Source of the DNA: Alphaproteobacteria bacterium | GTDB taxonomy: Bacteria; Pseudomonadota; Alphaproteobacteria; Ferrovibrionales; Ferrovibrionaceae | Assembly (NCBI GenBank): GCA_026126215.1 | Contig: JAHCJQ010000013.1 | Coordinates: 1-49,754 of the forward strand | Reading direction: 5' to 3' | DNA length: 49,754 nucleotides | Shown: piece after piece, positions 8,183 through 16,692 of the stretch | Position numbering within the stretch: the first letter of the stretch is position 1 | Layout: each line of letters starts with the position of its first letter | Position numbers and translations under genes: made by a program | The notes under the pieces: generated by a model | What the model saw: the letters and a program-made list of their open reading frames with translations, nothing else | What the model was told of the DNA's origin: nothing | Databases searched by the model: none

Positions 8183-9436
8183 ATGGATCGGCCGTTCCTG
8201 CGACAGGAAGCGCTACCCACTCTCGATCTGGCGCGACTCGCCGACTGGCTGGTCGGAGCCGGCCTGCAAGGCGGCCAGGTCGCCGACGTTCTGGGCGAAT
8301 TCTGCCGCCGGCTCAATGCTGCCGGTCTGCGCCTCGCCCGCGCGCATGTCTCGATGTCGACCCTGCATCCCCTGGTGCGCGCCTATGGCTATACCTGGTC
8401 GCGGAGCACCGGATCGGTGGAGGCGAGCGAGTTCGAACACAGCGACGAGGTGAGCGAGGCCTGGCGGCGAAGTCCGTTCAATCACATGATCGAGACCTCG
8501 ACCACCCGCATGCGCCGCCGCCTGACCGGCCCCGATGCGCTGCTCGATTATCCGGTACTGGCCGAGTTCCGCGCGCAAGGCGTCACAGACTGGTACGCGG
8601 CAATCTTCGATTTCGGATTCCGTGTCGACGACCGCTCCGCCAGTGCCCTGGGCCTCGTCTGCTCCTTCTCCACCGACCGGGAAGGCGGCTTTTCCGAAAC
8701 GGACATCACGTTCCTCGAAACGATCCTGCCCATGCTGGCCCTGACCATCAAAAGCATCGTGAGCATCCAGATTTCGCGCAGCCTGCTCGCCACCTATCTG
8801 GGCCGCGACGCGGCCGAGCGCGTGTTTCTTGGGCAGGTCAGGCGCGGCTCCGTGCTCAGTACCGATGCGGTTCTGCTCTTCGCCGACCTGCAGGGCTTCA
8901 CCACGCTTGCCGATGCCATGCCGACGACCGAGCTGGTCAGCATGCTCGACGATTACCTAGATGCGATGACGCGGCCGGTGGAGGCCAGGGGCGGGCAGGT
9001 GCTGAAGTTCATGGGCGATGGCGTTCTGGCGGTCTTCGCGCTGGGCACGGAGGGACGGGCTGGAACCTGCCGGACCGCGCTGGAGGCGGCGGTCGCCGCC
9101 CAACAGGAAGTGGCGCGCCTGAACCGCGGCCGGGCCGATGCCGGCCAGCCCGGCCTCGTGCTCGACCTCGCGCTGCATGTGGGCGAGGTGCTGTATGGCA
9201 ATGTGGGCAGCGCGACCCGGCTCGATTTCACGGTTATCGGTCCGGCGGTCAACGAGGCGTCGCGGATCGAGGCGCTCTGCAAGGAACTGGGCCGCCCCGT
9301 GCTGGTTTCGGAGGAGTTCGCCGAGGTCGCCCTGGACTGCCGCGACCGGCTGGTCTCGCTCGGGCGGCACCGGCTGCGGGGCGTATCGGGTGAGAGGGAA
9401 CTGTTTGGCCTCGCACCGGAAGGCGGGACAACTTGA
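8183..9436 (+). CDS. Class III adenylate/guanylate cyclase with N-terminal GAF-like sensor region
   Basis: A 417-residue protein. Residues 1-200 form a soluble sensor-like region with no membrane segment, resembling a GAF domain but not typed with certainty. A short linker (about 190-220) leads to a class III catalytic domain. Its catalytic residues are complete: metal Asp in FADLQGFT (D235) and MGDG (D279), the purine-contacting Lys (K275) and Thr (T350, in DFTVIG), and the transition-state Asn357 and Arg361 in VNEASRIE. Lys/Thr favours ATP, so adenylate cyclase is likely. The stop overlaps the TTG start of the deiminase homologue (TTGA), so the two are expected to be made together. Confidence 0.9.
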   Translation: MDRPFLRQEALPTLDLARLADWLVGAGLQGGQVADVLGEFCRRLNAAGLRLARAHVSMSTLHPLVRAYGYTWSRSTGSVEASEFEHSDEVSEAWRRSPFNHMIETSTTRMRRRLTGPDALLDYPVLAEFRAQGVTDWYAAIFDFGFRVDDRSASALGLVCSFSTDREGGFSETDITFLETILPMLALTIKSIVSIQISRSLLATYLGRDAAERVFLGQVRRGSVLSTDAVLLFADLQGFTTLADAMPTTELVSMLDDYLDAMTRPVEARGGQVLKFMGDGVLAVFALGTEGRAGTCRTALEAAVAAQQEVARLNRGRADAGQPGLVLDLALHVGEVLYGNVGSATRLDFTVIGPAVNEASRIEALCKELGRPVLVSEEFAEVALDCRDRLVSLGRHRLRGVSGERELFGLAPEGGTT

Positions 9437-10467
9437 GCTTTGGCGCCACGCCCGCGGATGAGGGTTTCTTCCTGCCGCCCGACTGGGGGCCGCATGAACG
9501 GAGCTGGCTGTGCTGGCCCCATCGGCGCGACCTGTGGGGCGAGGAACTCATGGCGGCCAAGGTCGCGTTCGCCGAACTTGCGCGGACGATCCGGCGTTTC
9601 GAGCCGGTCGGCGTTCTGGCGCGGCCGGTCGAAGCGACGGAAGCCCGGCTCGCCTGCGGGCCCGGCATCGCGATCCAGCAAATGGACTACGAGGATGCGT
9701 GGCTGCGCGACAATGGCCCTGCATTTCTGGTCGATATGCAGGGTCATGTAGCCGGGGTGCACTGGCATCTCGCCGGCACGCCGGGCCGCCATGCGCGCGA
9801 GCGCGGCCGCGACGAGCAGGTGGGGCCGCGCCTGCTTGACAGTCTCGGCCTGCATCGGTTTCCCGCGCCCCTGGAACTCGCCGGTGGTACCTTTCATGCT
9901 GATGGCCTCGGCACCCTGCTCGCCAGCGAGGAAGGACTGTTCGGGGGCGGGCGTAACCCGGAATTGACCCGCCAGGAGGTGGAAGCGCTGCTCGCCACCT
10001 ATCTGGGCGTGCGGCGCATCGTCTGGCTGGGGGCGGGCTTCATCGGTCCGGGTTCGAGCGGGCAGATCGACCGGCTTTGCCGCTTCGCCGGTGCCGGTCG
10101 GGTCCTGCTGCAGGGCAGCCAGGGGGAGAACGATCCGAATCGCGATGTGATGGCCGATGCGCTCGCACGGTTGCAAGCCGCGCGCGATGCGCGCGGTCGC
10201 GATCTCGAAGTAATGGTTCTGCCGGCGCCGCGCAGGCTGCCCGGCGGGCTGTCCTACACGGCGTTGTGCCTCGCGAACGGCGCGGTTCTGGTGCCAGCCT
10301 TCGACGATCCGGCGGACGAGACGGCGCAGGCCATGATCGCGCGCGCTTTCCCCGGACGCGAGATCGTGCCGGTGGCTGCCGCGATGCTGTCGGCGGCGGG
10401 CGGCAGCCTGCGCCGCATCACCTTGGAGCAGCCAAAACCCATCGGCCAGCACGCCCCGATGGCTTAG
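9433..10467 (+). CDS. Agmatine deiminase/PAD-fold protein, probable pseudoenzyme
   Basis: A 344-residue protein that aligns end to end with agmatine deiminases: GPHERSWLCWP (19-29), AWLRDNGPAF (89-98), GGTFHADGLGT (151-161), RNPELTRQEVE, the GQID segment and the GGSLRRITLEQP C-terminus. The family's catalytic residues are mostly missing: the EGG glutamate is Ala150, the Glu of GEGT is Leu159, the His of (N/D)GHVD is Gln211, and the nucleophilic Cys of GGGIHCITQQ is Arg328. Asp93 and Asp213 remain. The frame is intact and coupled to the cyclase by a TTGA overlap, so it looks like a maintained non-catalytic protein rather than decay. It may bind a guanidino or polyamine ligand (inference). Its stop overlaps that of the convergent diguanylate cyclase. 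Confidence 0.8.
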   Translation: MSFGATPADEGFFLPPDWGPHERSWLCWPHRRDLWGEELMAAKVAFAELARTIRRFEPVGVLARPVEATEARLACGPGIAIQQMDYEDAWLRDNGPAFLVDMQGHVAGVHWHLAGTPGRHARERGRDEQVGPRLLDSLGLHRFPAPLELAGGTFHADGLGTLLASEEGLFGGGRNPELTRQEVEALLATYLGVRRIVWLGAGFIGPGSSGQIDRLCRFAGAGRVLLQGSQGENDPNRDVMADALARLQAARDARGRDLEVMVLPAPRRLPGGLSYTALCLANGAVLVPAFDDPADETAQAMIARAFPGREIVPVAAAMLSAAGGSLRRITLEQPKPIGQHAPMA

Positions 10468-11165
10468 GCCGGCACCCTGGCGTGCCGCTTCTCACGGTAC
10501 ATGTCGGCATCCGCCGCCGCGACAAGGGCCGCCCGGTCCACCGGGCCGTCGTAGCAGGCGATGCCCGCGCTGGCGGCAAGGGCGATCTGCTGGCCGGCGA
10601 AGCGGAACGGCGTCTGGCGCAGGGCTCGGGCGATGGCGTCGATGCGCTGGCGCCCCTGATCGCATCCGGCGCGCACCAGCAGCACCGCGAACTCATCGCC
10701 ATGCAGCCGCGCCGCGAGGTCGGAGGTGCGGATGCTCGATTGCAGCAGCCGCCCCACGTGACGTAGCGCCGCATCGCCGGCGGCATGCCCATGCCGGTCG
10801 TTGATCTGCTTGAAATTGTCGAGATCGAGATAGGCGAGCACGCCCGTCTCGCCATGGCGCGCGGCGCGCGCCAGGGTGCGGGTCAGGAAATCCTCGAAAG
10901 CGCGCCGGTTCGCCAGTCCGGTCGTCTCGTCCGTCATCGACATGGCTTCCAGTTCGGCGATGCGCCGCTTCTGTTCGAGAAGCTGTCGCTCGACGTTGGT
11001 CGCGTAGGCAAGCAGCCGTTCGATCAGAAGGCGGCTGTCGCCCTGTTCATCGTCCATGCGCGGCCGGGCGCTTGCACCCATGCGCTGCAGGCGGCTGGCG
11101 AAGCCGGCGAAGATGTTCGGAATGGCCACGCCCATGGGCTGGGCGCTCGCGATCGGCGGACTCAT
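10464..11165 (-). CDS. Diguanylate cyclase (GGDEF domain) with altered HGDEF signature
   Basis: A 233-residue soluble protein: about 45 residues of low conservation, a predicted coiled coil (RLLIERLLAYATNVERQLLE, then further to about residue 75), then a GGDEF domain. MTDETTGLANRRAF and YLDLDNFKQINDRHGHAAGD carry the metal Asp and nucleotide contacts. The signature reads HGDEF (155-159) instead of GGDEF, and the inhibitory I-site RxxD (RTSD, 146-149) is kept five residues before it. It would make c-di-GMP from two GTP if the first-Gly change is tolerated. Start taken at ATG 11165; a TTG at 11180 is in frame. It is convergent with the deiminase homologue, the stops overlapping by four bases. 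Confidence 0.85.
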   Translation of the reverse strand: MSPPIASAQPMGVAIPNIFAGFASRLQRMGASARPRMDDEQGDSRLLIERLLAYATNVERQLLEQKRRIAELEAMSMTDETTGLANRRAFEDFLTRTLARAARHGETGVLAYLDLDNFKQINDRHGHAAGDAALRHVGRLLQSSIRTSDLAARLHGDEFAVLLVRAGCDQGRQRIDAIARALRQTPFRFAGQQIALAASAGIACYDGPVDRAALVAAADADMYREKRHARVPA

Positions 11166-11327
11166 GTCGGTAACCCCCAAGCTCGTCCCGCCACCCCTGG
11201 TCCGGACGGGACGGTGGGATGCGAAGCAAGAGGCGTGCCGGCCCTAACCGCTTGAAAAGACTGAATCCCGCAGTGCCGGCGGCGGCAAGAGATGCCGGGC
11301 GGCGGCAGCTCCTGCCGGCAATGAAGG

Positions 11328-12290
11328 TTACACGAGCGGATTTGGCGCCGGCCGTCCGCCAAGCATCGCCGCGAGATTGTCGAGCGCGCAGAATCCCATC
11401 GCATCCCGCGTCTCGACCGTGGCGCTGCCCAGATGGGGCAGCAGAAACACGTTATCGAGCTTGGCATAGCCGGGATGGATATTGGGCTCGCCGGCGAAGA
11501 CATCGAGGCCGGCGGCGAACAGCTTGCCCGACCTGAGTGCCGCGATCAGCGCCTCGTCATCGACGATGTCGCCGCGCGCCGTGTTGACCACCACCGCGCC
11601 GTCGGGCATGTGCGCGATACGCCGGGCATCGAGGAAGTTGCGGCTCTCCGGCGTCGAGGGGCAGTGGAGGGACAGGAACGGGCTCGCCGCCAGCAGCGAC
11701 TCCGCCGTCGCGTGGTAGGTCGCGCCTTCCTCCAGCTCGGCGGCGAGGCGGGAGCGGTTGTGATAATGGATCTCCATGCCGAAGGCACGTGCCCGCCTGG
11801 CGAGGGCGCGGCCGATGCGGCCCATGCCGACGATGCCCAGCACCTTGCCGCCGATCTGCGGGCCAAGGAGCATGGTCGTGTACCAGCCCTTCCACTGACC
11901 GGCGCGCACCATCCGCTCGCCCTCGGAGGCGCGCCGCGAGGCGCCGAGCAGAAGGAGCATGGCAATGTCCGCCACTGCCTCGTTCAGCACTTCGGGCGTA
12001 TGGCTGACCTTGATGCCGCGCGCCCGGCAGGCGTCGAGGTCGATATGCTCAAAGCCGACCGAAAAGGTCGCAATGGCGCGGACGGAAGCTGGCAGCGCCT
12101 TGACCAGTTCCGGCGTGATCTTCTCGCTGGAGCAGATCAGCAGCCCATCGCACCCCTCCGCCCGCTTCGCCAGGTCGGCGCCGATGAGCCGGTCGTCGGG
12201 ATTGAGAATGGCGTTGAATTCGCGGCTCGCCCGCGCCTCGACCGCGGCGGGCAGCTTGCGCGTGACCAGTATCGTCGGTCTGGTAGTCAT
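11328..12290 (-). CDS. D-isomer 2-hydroxyacid dehydrogenase (glyoxylate/hydroxypyruvate reductase-like)
   Basis: A 320-residue D-2-hydroxyacid dehydrogenase. The NAD(P) fingerprint is GIVGMGRIG, and the catalytic Arg (VNTARGDIV), Glu (VFAGEP) and His (LLPHLGSAT) are present. FSVGFEHIDLDACRARGI and VADIAMLLLLGASRRASEGE are typical of the glyoxylate reductase (GyaR/GhrB) group, which reduces glyoxylate or hydroxypyruvate. The ATG at 12290 is preceded by GGGAGGATCA, a strong ribosome binding site. It is divergent from the DUF1849 gene with a 158-base gap. No serine or glyoxylate pathway partner lies directly beside it, although glyA is further right. Confidence 0.88.
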   Translation of the reverse strand: MTTRPTILVTRKLPAAVEARASREFNAILNPDDRLIGADLAKRAEGCDGLLICSSEKITPELVKALPASVRAIATFSVGFEHIDLDACRARGIKVSHTPEVLNEAVADIAMLLLLGASRRASEGERMVRAGQWKGWYTTMLLGPQIGGKVLGIVGMGRIGRALARRARAFGMEIHYHNRSRLAAELEEGATYHATAESLLAASPFLSLHCPSTPESRNFLDARRIAHMPDGAVVVNTARGDIVDDEALIAALRSGKLFAAGLDVFAGEPNIHPGYAKLDNVFLLPHLGSATVETRDAMGFCALDNLAAMLGGRPAPNPLV

Positions 12291-12448
12291 TGATCCTCCC
12301 TTGCGTCCGCCATCCGGCTTGTTTCGTCCTTCTTAGCGACCCGGCCCGGGGCCGGCAAGTCTCTCCGCCCGGCATATGCGTCTCGCATTCCGCTGCCGGT
12401 GCGATAATATGTCGACCTGCCTGTCTGTACCGGATTGGACCGCTCCGC

Positions 12449-13252
12449 ATGCACCCCCCGCGTCTGCTTTTCGCCCCGGTCGTCCTGCTCGCCATCGCCA
12501 GCCCGGCCAGCAGCCAGGACATTTCTCTCGCGCCGCATCGGGCGGTCTATGAAATGGGCCTGCATCGCAGTGGCGGCCCCGGATCGGTGGTCGCGGTGAG
12601 CGGCCGGCTGGTGATGGAATTCACCGATACCTGCGATGGCTATACGCTCAACCAGCGTATCCGTACCGAAATGACCAACAGCGACGGCGATACCGTCGCC
12701 AGCGACTTCACCATCTCTTCCTGGGAACGGCGCGACGGCCGGCGCTTCCGCTTCGCGCTCAAGCACGACCTGACCGGCGAGGAGACGGAAGAGCATGTCG
12801 GCAATGCCGAGATCGTTCCGGGCAAGCCGGGCAAGGCCGTGCTCAGCAAGCCGGAGCCTTCCACCGTCAACCTGCCGGCGGGGATCGTCTTTCCGACCGA
12901 ACATCTGGTGCGGCTGATCCGGGCGGCGCGCGAAGGACGCAGCCATCTCTCGACCCGCATCTTCGACGGATCGGGCGAGGACGGGCTGTTCGAAACCGGC
13001 GCCCATATCGGTCGCGAGCTTGCCGATGACAGCGCCGGTTCGGAGCTGCTGAAGCCGCTCAAGGGCGTCCGTTCCTGGCCGGTCCGCATCGCCTATTTCC
13101 CGCTGCCCGAGGGCGCGGAGACGCCGCGTTACGAGGTGCAGTTTCGCATGTACGACAACGGCATCGGCGGCGATCTCATCCTCGACTATCACGACTTCGC
13201 GATGAAGGGGACCATGACGCTTCTGGAGTTGCTGCCGCAGCCGAAATGCTGA
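12449..13252 (+). CDS. DUF1849 family periplasmic protein (EipB-like)
   Basis: A 267-residue protein with a signal peptide (FAPVVLLAIASPASS, cleavage near residue 22). The mature part begins SLAPHRAVYEMGL, then SGRLVMEFTDTCDGYTLNQR and, at the end, LDYHDFAMKGTM. This is the DUF1849 pattern, a family that includes Brucella EipB, a periplasmic beta-spiral protein needed for envelope integrity. As in EipB, one cysteine sits in the DTCDGY motif (C62) and the other near the C-terminus (C267, last residue), consistent with the conserved long-range disulfide. Start chosen at the ATG before the signal peptide. The ribosome binding site is weak. Confidence 0.85.
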   Translation: MHPPRLLFAPVVLLAIASPASSQDISLAPHRAVYEMGLHRSGGPGSVVAVSGRLVMEFTDTCDGYTLNQRIRTEMTNSDGDTVASDFTISSWERRDGRRFRFALKHDLTGEETEEHVGNAEIVPGKPGKAVLSKPEPSTVNLPAGIVFPTEHLVRLIRAAREGRSHLSTRIFDGSGEDGLFETGAHIGRELADDSAGSELLKPLKGVRSWPVRIAYFPLPEGAETPRYEVQFRMYDNGIGGDLILDYHDFAMKGTMTLLELLPQPKC

Positions 13253-13271
13253 TTCCCTGATCCCGGAGCGA

Positions 13272-13503
13272 CCCTCACCAACCGCTTGATGCGTTTCGCG
13301 GCTCAAGCCCGCTTCGCGGGAGAGGGCTCGCTGTTTCCCTCACCCCGGCCCTCTCCCGGAGGGAGAGGGAGATGAAAAGGACCCTCTCCCCTGATCCGGG
13401 AGAGGGCTCGTTGTTTCCCGCACCCCGGCTCTCTCCCGGAGGGAGAGGGCATTTTCTTTTGTCTCCCTCTCCCATTTATGGGAGAGGGGCGGGGTGAGGG
13501 TGG
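13272..13503. repeat. Palindromic repeat cluster, locus 1 (four GGGAGAGGG hairpins)
   Basis: The 254 bases between DUF1849 (rightward) and dinB (leftward) hold no gene. They contain four near-perfect hairpins built on CCCTCTCCC...GGGAGAGGG at 13349-13369, 13382-13406, 13429-13449 and 13465-13488, plus a degenerate one near 13308-13325. The cluster begins with an ACCCTCACC end and finishes with a GGGGTGAGGG end, so its outer ends are inverted copies. The same family occurs at 22803-23262 and 24709-24791. Lying between two convergent genes, it could also stop transcription from both sides, though there are no long T runs. Confidence 0.85.
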
Positions 13504-13506
13504 CGC

Positions 13507-14763
13507 CTACCGGCGCAGGCCGCGGCCTTTGCCGATCGTGTCATCGCCGAAGCGCTCGCGCAGCCGGTCCATCGCCTGTTCGAGCTTTGCCTTGCGGGCG
13601 CGGTCCGGTTCGAGAAGTGTCGGCCGGTCGGCATCGGACGGTTGCGCGAAGACACTGGCGCCAATGCCGATCAGGCGCCATGGCGTCCCGTCGGCTTCGC
13701 GCCGCAGCAGCGGAAGCGCCTCGCGGAAGATGACCTCGGCAAGCTGCGTCGGCGTGCCGAGGCTCGCCTGGCGGGTGACCAGACGGAACCTGGCGGTCTT
13801 GAGCTTGAGCGTCAGGGTGCGCCCGGCGAGGCCCGCGCGCTTGAGCCGGCGCGAGACCTTCTCGCACAGCGGCCAGAGGATCGATTCCAGCTCGCGCGCA
13901 TCGCTGACATCGGTGTCGAACGTGGTTTCCGCCGAAATGCTCTTGACCTCGCCGTCGGGATCGACGCGCCGCGCATCCTCGCCGCGCGCAAAGTGATGGA
14001 GCCGCAGGCCGATGCTGCCGTAGCGGCCGACCAGGGTCCGCTCGTCCATCTCCTGGAGCTGGGCGATGGTGGTCAGGCCGTCGCGCGCAAGACGCTCCTG
14101 CATGGCGCGACCGACCCCCCAGATGGCGGAGACGGGACGCGCGGCAAGAAAAGCGCGCGCCTCGGCCCGACCGATCACGGCGAAACCGCGCGGCTTGTCG
14201 ATTTCGGAGCCGAGCTTGGCCAGGAACTTGTTGTAGCTGAGGCCGATGGAGACGGTGATGCCGATCTCCTGTTCGATGCGGCGCGCCAGCCGCATCAAGG
14301 TCTCCGCCGGCGCATGGCGGTGCAACCGCTCTGTCCCCGAAAGGTCGAGAAATGCCTCGTCGAGGGAAAGCGGCTCGACCAGCGGCGTCGCTTCCTCCAT
14401 CAGGCGACGCACCTCCGCGCCGACCGCGGCATACTTCTTCATGTTCGGCCGGATCACCACCGCATTCGGGCAGGCCTTGAGCGCCTTGAACATCGGCATG
14501 GCCGAGCGCACGCCGTACAGGCGCGCGACGTAGCAGGCGGTCGAGACGACGCCGCGCCGGCCGCCTCCCACGATGACCGGCTTGTCGGCAAGCGAAGGGT
14601 CGTCCCGCTTCTCGACGGCGGCATAGAAGGCGTCGCAATCGAGATGGGCTATGGAGAGGTCAAGGAGTTCATCATGCCGGCGCAGGCGCGGCGAGCCGCA
14701 GGCGGCGCAGCGCGGCGCCTTCGGCGCGACGGCGGAGAAGCAGTCCCGGCAGAGCGCGGGCAT
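13507..14763 (-). CDS. dinB: DNA polymerase IV (translesion, Y family)
   Basis: A 418-residue Y-family polymerase. It opens with a Cys4 zinc-ribbon-like head (C5, C8, C19, C22) often seen on alphaproteobacterial DinB. The catalytic carboxylates lie in [12 protein letters not shown] and [19 protein letters not shown] is the thumb helix-hairpin-helix and the little-finger region follows ([12 protein letters not shown]). It performs error-prone bypass of damaged DNA. The ATG at 14763 has AAGGA upstream; longer frames do not extend homology. It lies 7 bases after the ROK gene and is last in the DUF3572-HAD-ROK-dinB run. No clear LexA box was found, but expression would depend on the promoter before DUF3572. 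Confidence 0.93.
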   Translation of the reverse strand: MPALCRDCFSAVAPKAPRCAACGSPRLRRHDELLDLSIAHLDCDAFYAAVEKRDDPSLADKPVIVGGGRRGVVSTACYVARLYGVRSAMPMFKALKACPNAVVIRPNMKKYAAVGAEVRRLMEEATPLVEPLSLDEAFLDLSGTERLHRHAPAETLMRLARRIEQEIGITVSIGLSYNKFLAKLGSEIDKPRGFAVIGRAEARAFLAARPVSAIWGVGRAMQERLARDGLTTIAQLQEMDERTLVGRYGSIGLRLHHFARGEDARRVDPDGEVKSISAETTFDTDVSDARELESILWPLCEKVSRRLKRAGLAGRTLTLKLKTARFRLVTRQASLGTPTQLAEVIFREALPLLRREADGTPWRLIGIGASVFAQPSDADRPTLLEPDRARKAKLEQAMDRLRERFGDDTIGKGRGLRR

Positions 14764-14770
14764 GATCGGT

Positions 14771-15682
14771 TCATCCTTCGGCGGATTCCGGCCAGAGCCA
14801 GGCGGCACCTCTGACGCCCGAAGAGTCGCCGTGCCGGGCCTTGGCCAACTCCGTGGTCACCACGTCGCTGAAAGCCCAATCCTGCCAGAGTCGCGGCACG
14901 TTTTCATAGAGCCTGGGATTGTTGGACAGGCCGCCGCCCAGCACGACGATGTCCGGATCGAACAGGTTGAGGACGGTGGCGAGACTTTTGGCGAGGCGGC
15001 GCTCGTAGCGCAGGATGGTCTCCTCGGCCGCGCGCTCCCCTGCCTCGGCGGCGGCGAAGATTTCCGGTGCTGAAAGCGTGCACTCCGGATGGCGCGTCCG
15101 GTGATCGGCCACGAGGCCCGGGCCGGAAAGAAAGGTCTCGAGGCAGCCCAGTTTGCCACAATAGCAGCGCCGCCCGGGATACTCTTCCACGTCCTGCCAG
15201 GGCAGGGGATTGTGGCCCCATTCGCCGGCGATGGCGTTGCGGCCGCGGATCTCCCTGCCGTGCACGACGAGTCCGCCACCGCAGCCGGTGCCGAGAATGG
15301 CGCCGAACACCGTCTCCGCGCCGGCCGCGGCGCCGTCGGCTGCCTCGGAGAGCGCAAAGCAGTTGGCATCGTTGGCCAGCCGCACCGGCCGGCCCAGCGC
15401 CGCTTCGAGGTCGCGGTCGAGCCGATGCCCGATCAGGCAGACGGTATTGGCATTCTTGATCCGGCCTGTGGCCGGCGAAATGGTGCCGGGGATGCCGACA
15501 CCGACACTGCCCCGTCCGCCGCCCTGGCTTTCCACCGCCTCCACCAGTCCGGCAATGGCGCGCACGATGGCGTCGTAATCGTCGCGCGGTGTCGCAGTAC
15601 GCTGGCGCGCCAGTTCCCTGCCGCCGGGGCCGAGCGCCAGCGCCTCGATTTTCGTGCCGCCCAGATCGACGCCGATCCGCAT
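14771..15682 (-). CDS. ROK family sugar kinase (fructokinase/N-acetylhexosamine kinase-like)
   Basis: A 303-residue ROK kinase. The phosphate-1 motif is [10 protein letters not shown], the sugar-binding LANDANCFA follows, then LGTGCGGG, the catalytic-region EWGHNPL, and the ROK zinc motif [10 protein letters not shown] paired with that His. It phosphorylates a hexose (fructose, glucose, mannose or N-acetyl sugars); the PLPW...YPGRRCYCG spacing resembles the Mak/NagK group, but the substrate cannot be fixed. It lies 3 bases after the HAD gene and 7 before dinB. Being in one run with a HAD phosphatase may mean sugar phosphate turnover (inference). Confidence 0.87.
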   Translation of the reverse strand: MRIGVDLGGTKIEALALGPGGRELARQRTATPRDDYDAIVRAIAGLVEAVESQGGGRGSVGVGIPGTISPATGRIKNANTVCLIGHRLDRDLEAALGRPVRLANDANCFALSEAADGAAAGAETVFGAILGTGCGGGLVVHGREIRGRNAIAGEWGHNPLPWQDVEEYPGRRCYCGKLGCLETFLSGPGLVADHRTRHPECTLSAPEIFAAAEAGERAAEETILRYERRLAKSLATVLNLFDPDIVVLGGGLSNNPRLYENVPRLWQDWAFSDVVTTELAKARHGDSSGVRGAAWLWPESAEG

Positions 15683-15685
15683 CGC

Positions 15686-16372
15686 TCAGTAGCCTGCCCG
15701 GACCAGGTGGCCATCGATCCAGGCGAAGGCATCGGGCCAGAGTTCCGCGCGATGGTGGCAGTCCTCGCTTGGCCCAAGCAGCCCGGCAAGCCTGGCATCG
15801 GCGATGAAGTGCAGGCGCTGCACATGCTCCGCATGCTTGCGCACCGAGGCGTGGTGATGGGGGATGTCGTCGATGAAGAAGACCGGCGCGGCGATCCCCT
15901 CCGCCAGATGCCGGACGGCGGCGCCCTTCATGCCCTGGTTGGCGATCAGGGGAAAATCCATGCCGGCCCGCGCCAGGGCCCGGCTGCGGGCGGCGCGCTG
16001 GGCGATCGGCAGGTTGGAAAGGACGACGATGTCGGCGCGGCGCGCGAGCCGGTGCAGGGCATCGGCCGCGCCCGGCACCGGTTCCATCGTTTCGGTCCGT
16101 TCCTCGAAAAAGCGGCCGAGCAGCCCGCGCGCCTCGTCCGCGCCGGCGGGACTTTCATCATGGGTGCGGCGGATATTGCCGACGAGGGCATAGCTCACCC
16201 AGTCGAAGTAGAAGCCGTTCTGGCGCAGGAACGTCTCGAAGCCCCGCATGAACAGGAACAGCACCTCGTCCGCATCGGTGACGATGAGGGGCCGGTCGGC
16301 ACGCGGCCGCAAGCCGGCAAGCTGTTCCGCCACTTCCGGATGCAACTGCGATCCCGTGCCCGCGCCGCTCAC
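15686..16372 (-). CDS. HAD family hydrolase
   Basis: A 228-residue HAD phosphatase-like protein. Motif I is LIVTDADEVLF (nucleophile and acid Asp), motif II is VVLSNLP, motif III Lys is in NQGMKG, and motif IV is FFIDDIPHH. A cap region (about residues 40-100: FMRGFETFLRQNGFYFDWVS) lies between I and II. The substrate is unknown. The start is taken as GTG at 16372, overlapping the stop of DUF3572 by four bases (GTGA); the frame stays open for another 112 codons upstream but reads there through DUF3572 in another frame without HAD homology. Probably translated by coupling. Confidence 0.8.
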   Translation of the reverse strand: MSGAGTGSQLHPEVAEQLAGLRPRADRPLIVTDADEVLFLFMRGFETFLRQNGFYFDWVSYALVGNIRRTHDESPAGADEARGLLGRFFEERTETMEPVPGAADALHRLARRADIVVLSNLPIAQRAARSRALARAGMDFPLIANQGMKGAAVRHLAEGIAAPVFFIDDIPHHHASVRKHAEHVQRLHFIADARLAGLLGPSEDCHHRAELWPDAFAWIDGHLVRAGY

Positions 16373-16647
16373 GGATGCTCCTCCGCCCGCCCATGGGGAA
16401 GCGCCAGGCGCGCCCGCGCCGGCCAGCTCGGGTTGATCCCCTCGTCTTCGCAGAAGCGCAGCAGCAGAGGCTCCTCGCCCAGCAGATAATCTAGCACCCC
16501 GGCCAGGAAGTCGGGTTCGGCGGCCCGCGCCTTCACCTCCGCCGGTTCGAGCCCGGAGACGGCAAGCATCCGCTCGAGCACGTCTTCCCGGCTCGCGATA
16601 TAGGCTAGTGCGCGCAACGCCAATGTCTCGGCAGAAAACTTCTCCAT
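16369..16647 (-). CDS. DUF3572 family protein
   Basis: A 92-residue acidic, helical protein: ETLALRALAYIASREDVLER and the end FCEDEGINPSWPARARLALP. This matches the small alphaproteobacterial DUF3572 family, often found near divK/pleD and dinB. There is no signal peptide or membrane segment. Start taken at ATG 16647, where homology starts; the longer frame (to 16683) adds only a basic leader. It is the first gene of the leftward run to dinB and is divergent from divK. Function is unknown. Confidence 0.8.
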   Translation of the reverse strand: MEKFSAETLALRALAYIASREDVLERMLAVSGLEPAEVKARAAEPDFLAGVLDYLLGEEPLLLRFCEDEGINPSWPARARLALPHGRAEEHP

Positions 16648-16692
16648 ACGCGCGAATATTACCCGAGATGACCCGGCCGCCAACCGCCGGAA

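Noticed and set aside
15089..16489. 466-codon rightward frame opposite ROK and HAD
   Set aside because: Antisense shadow of two well supported genes.
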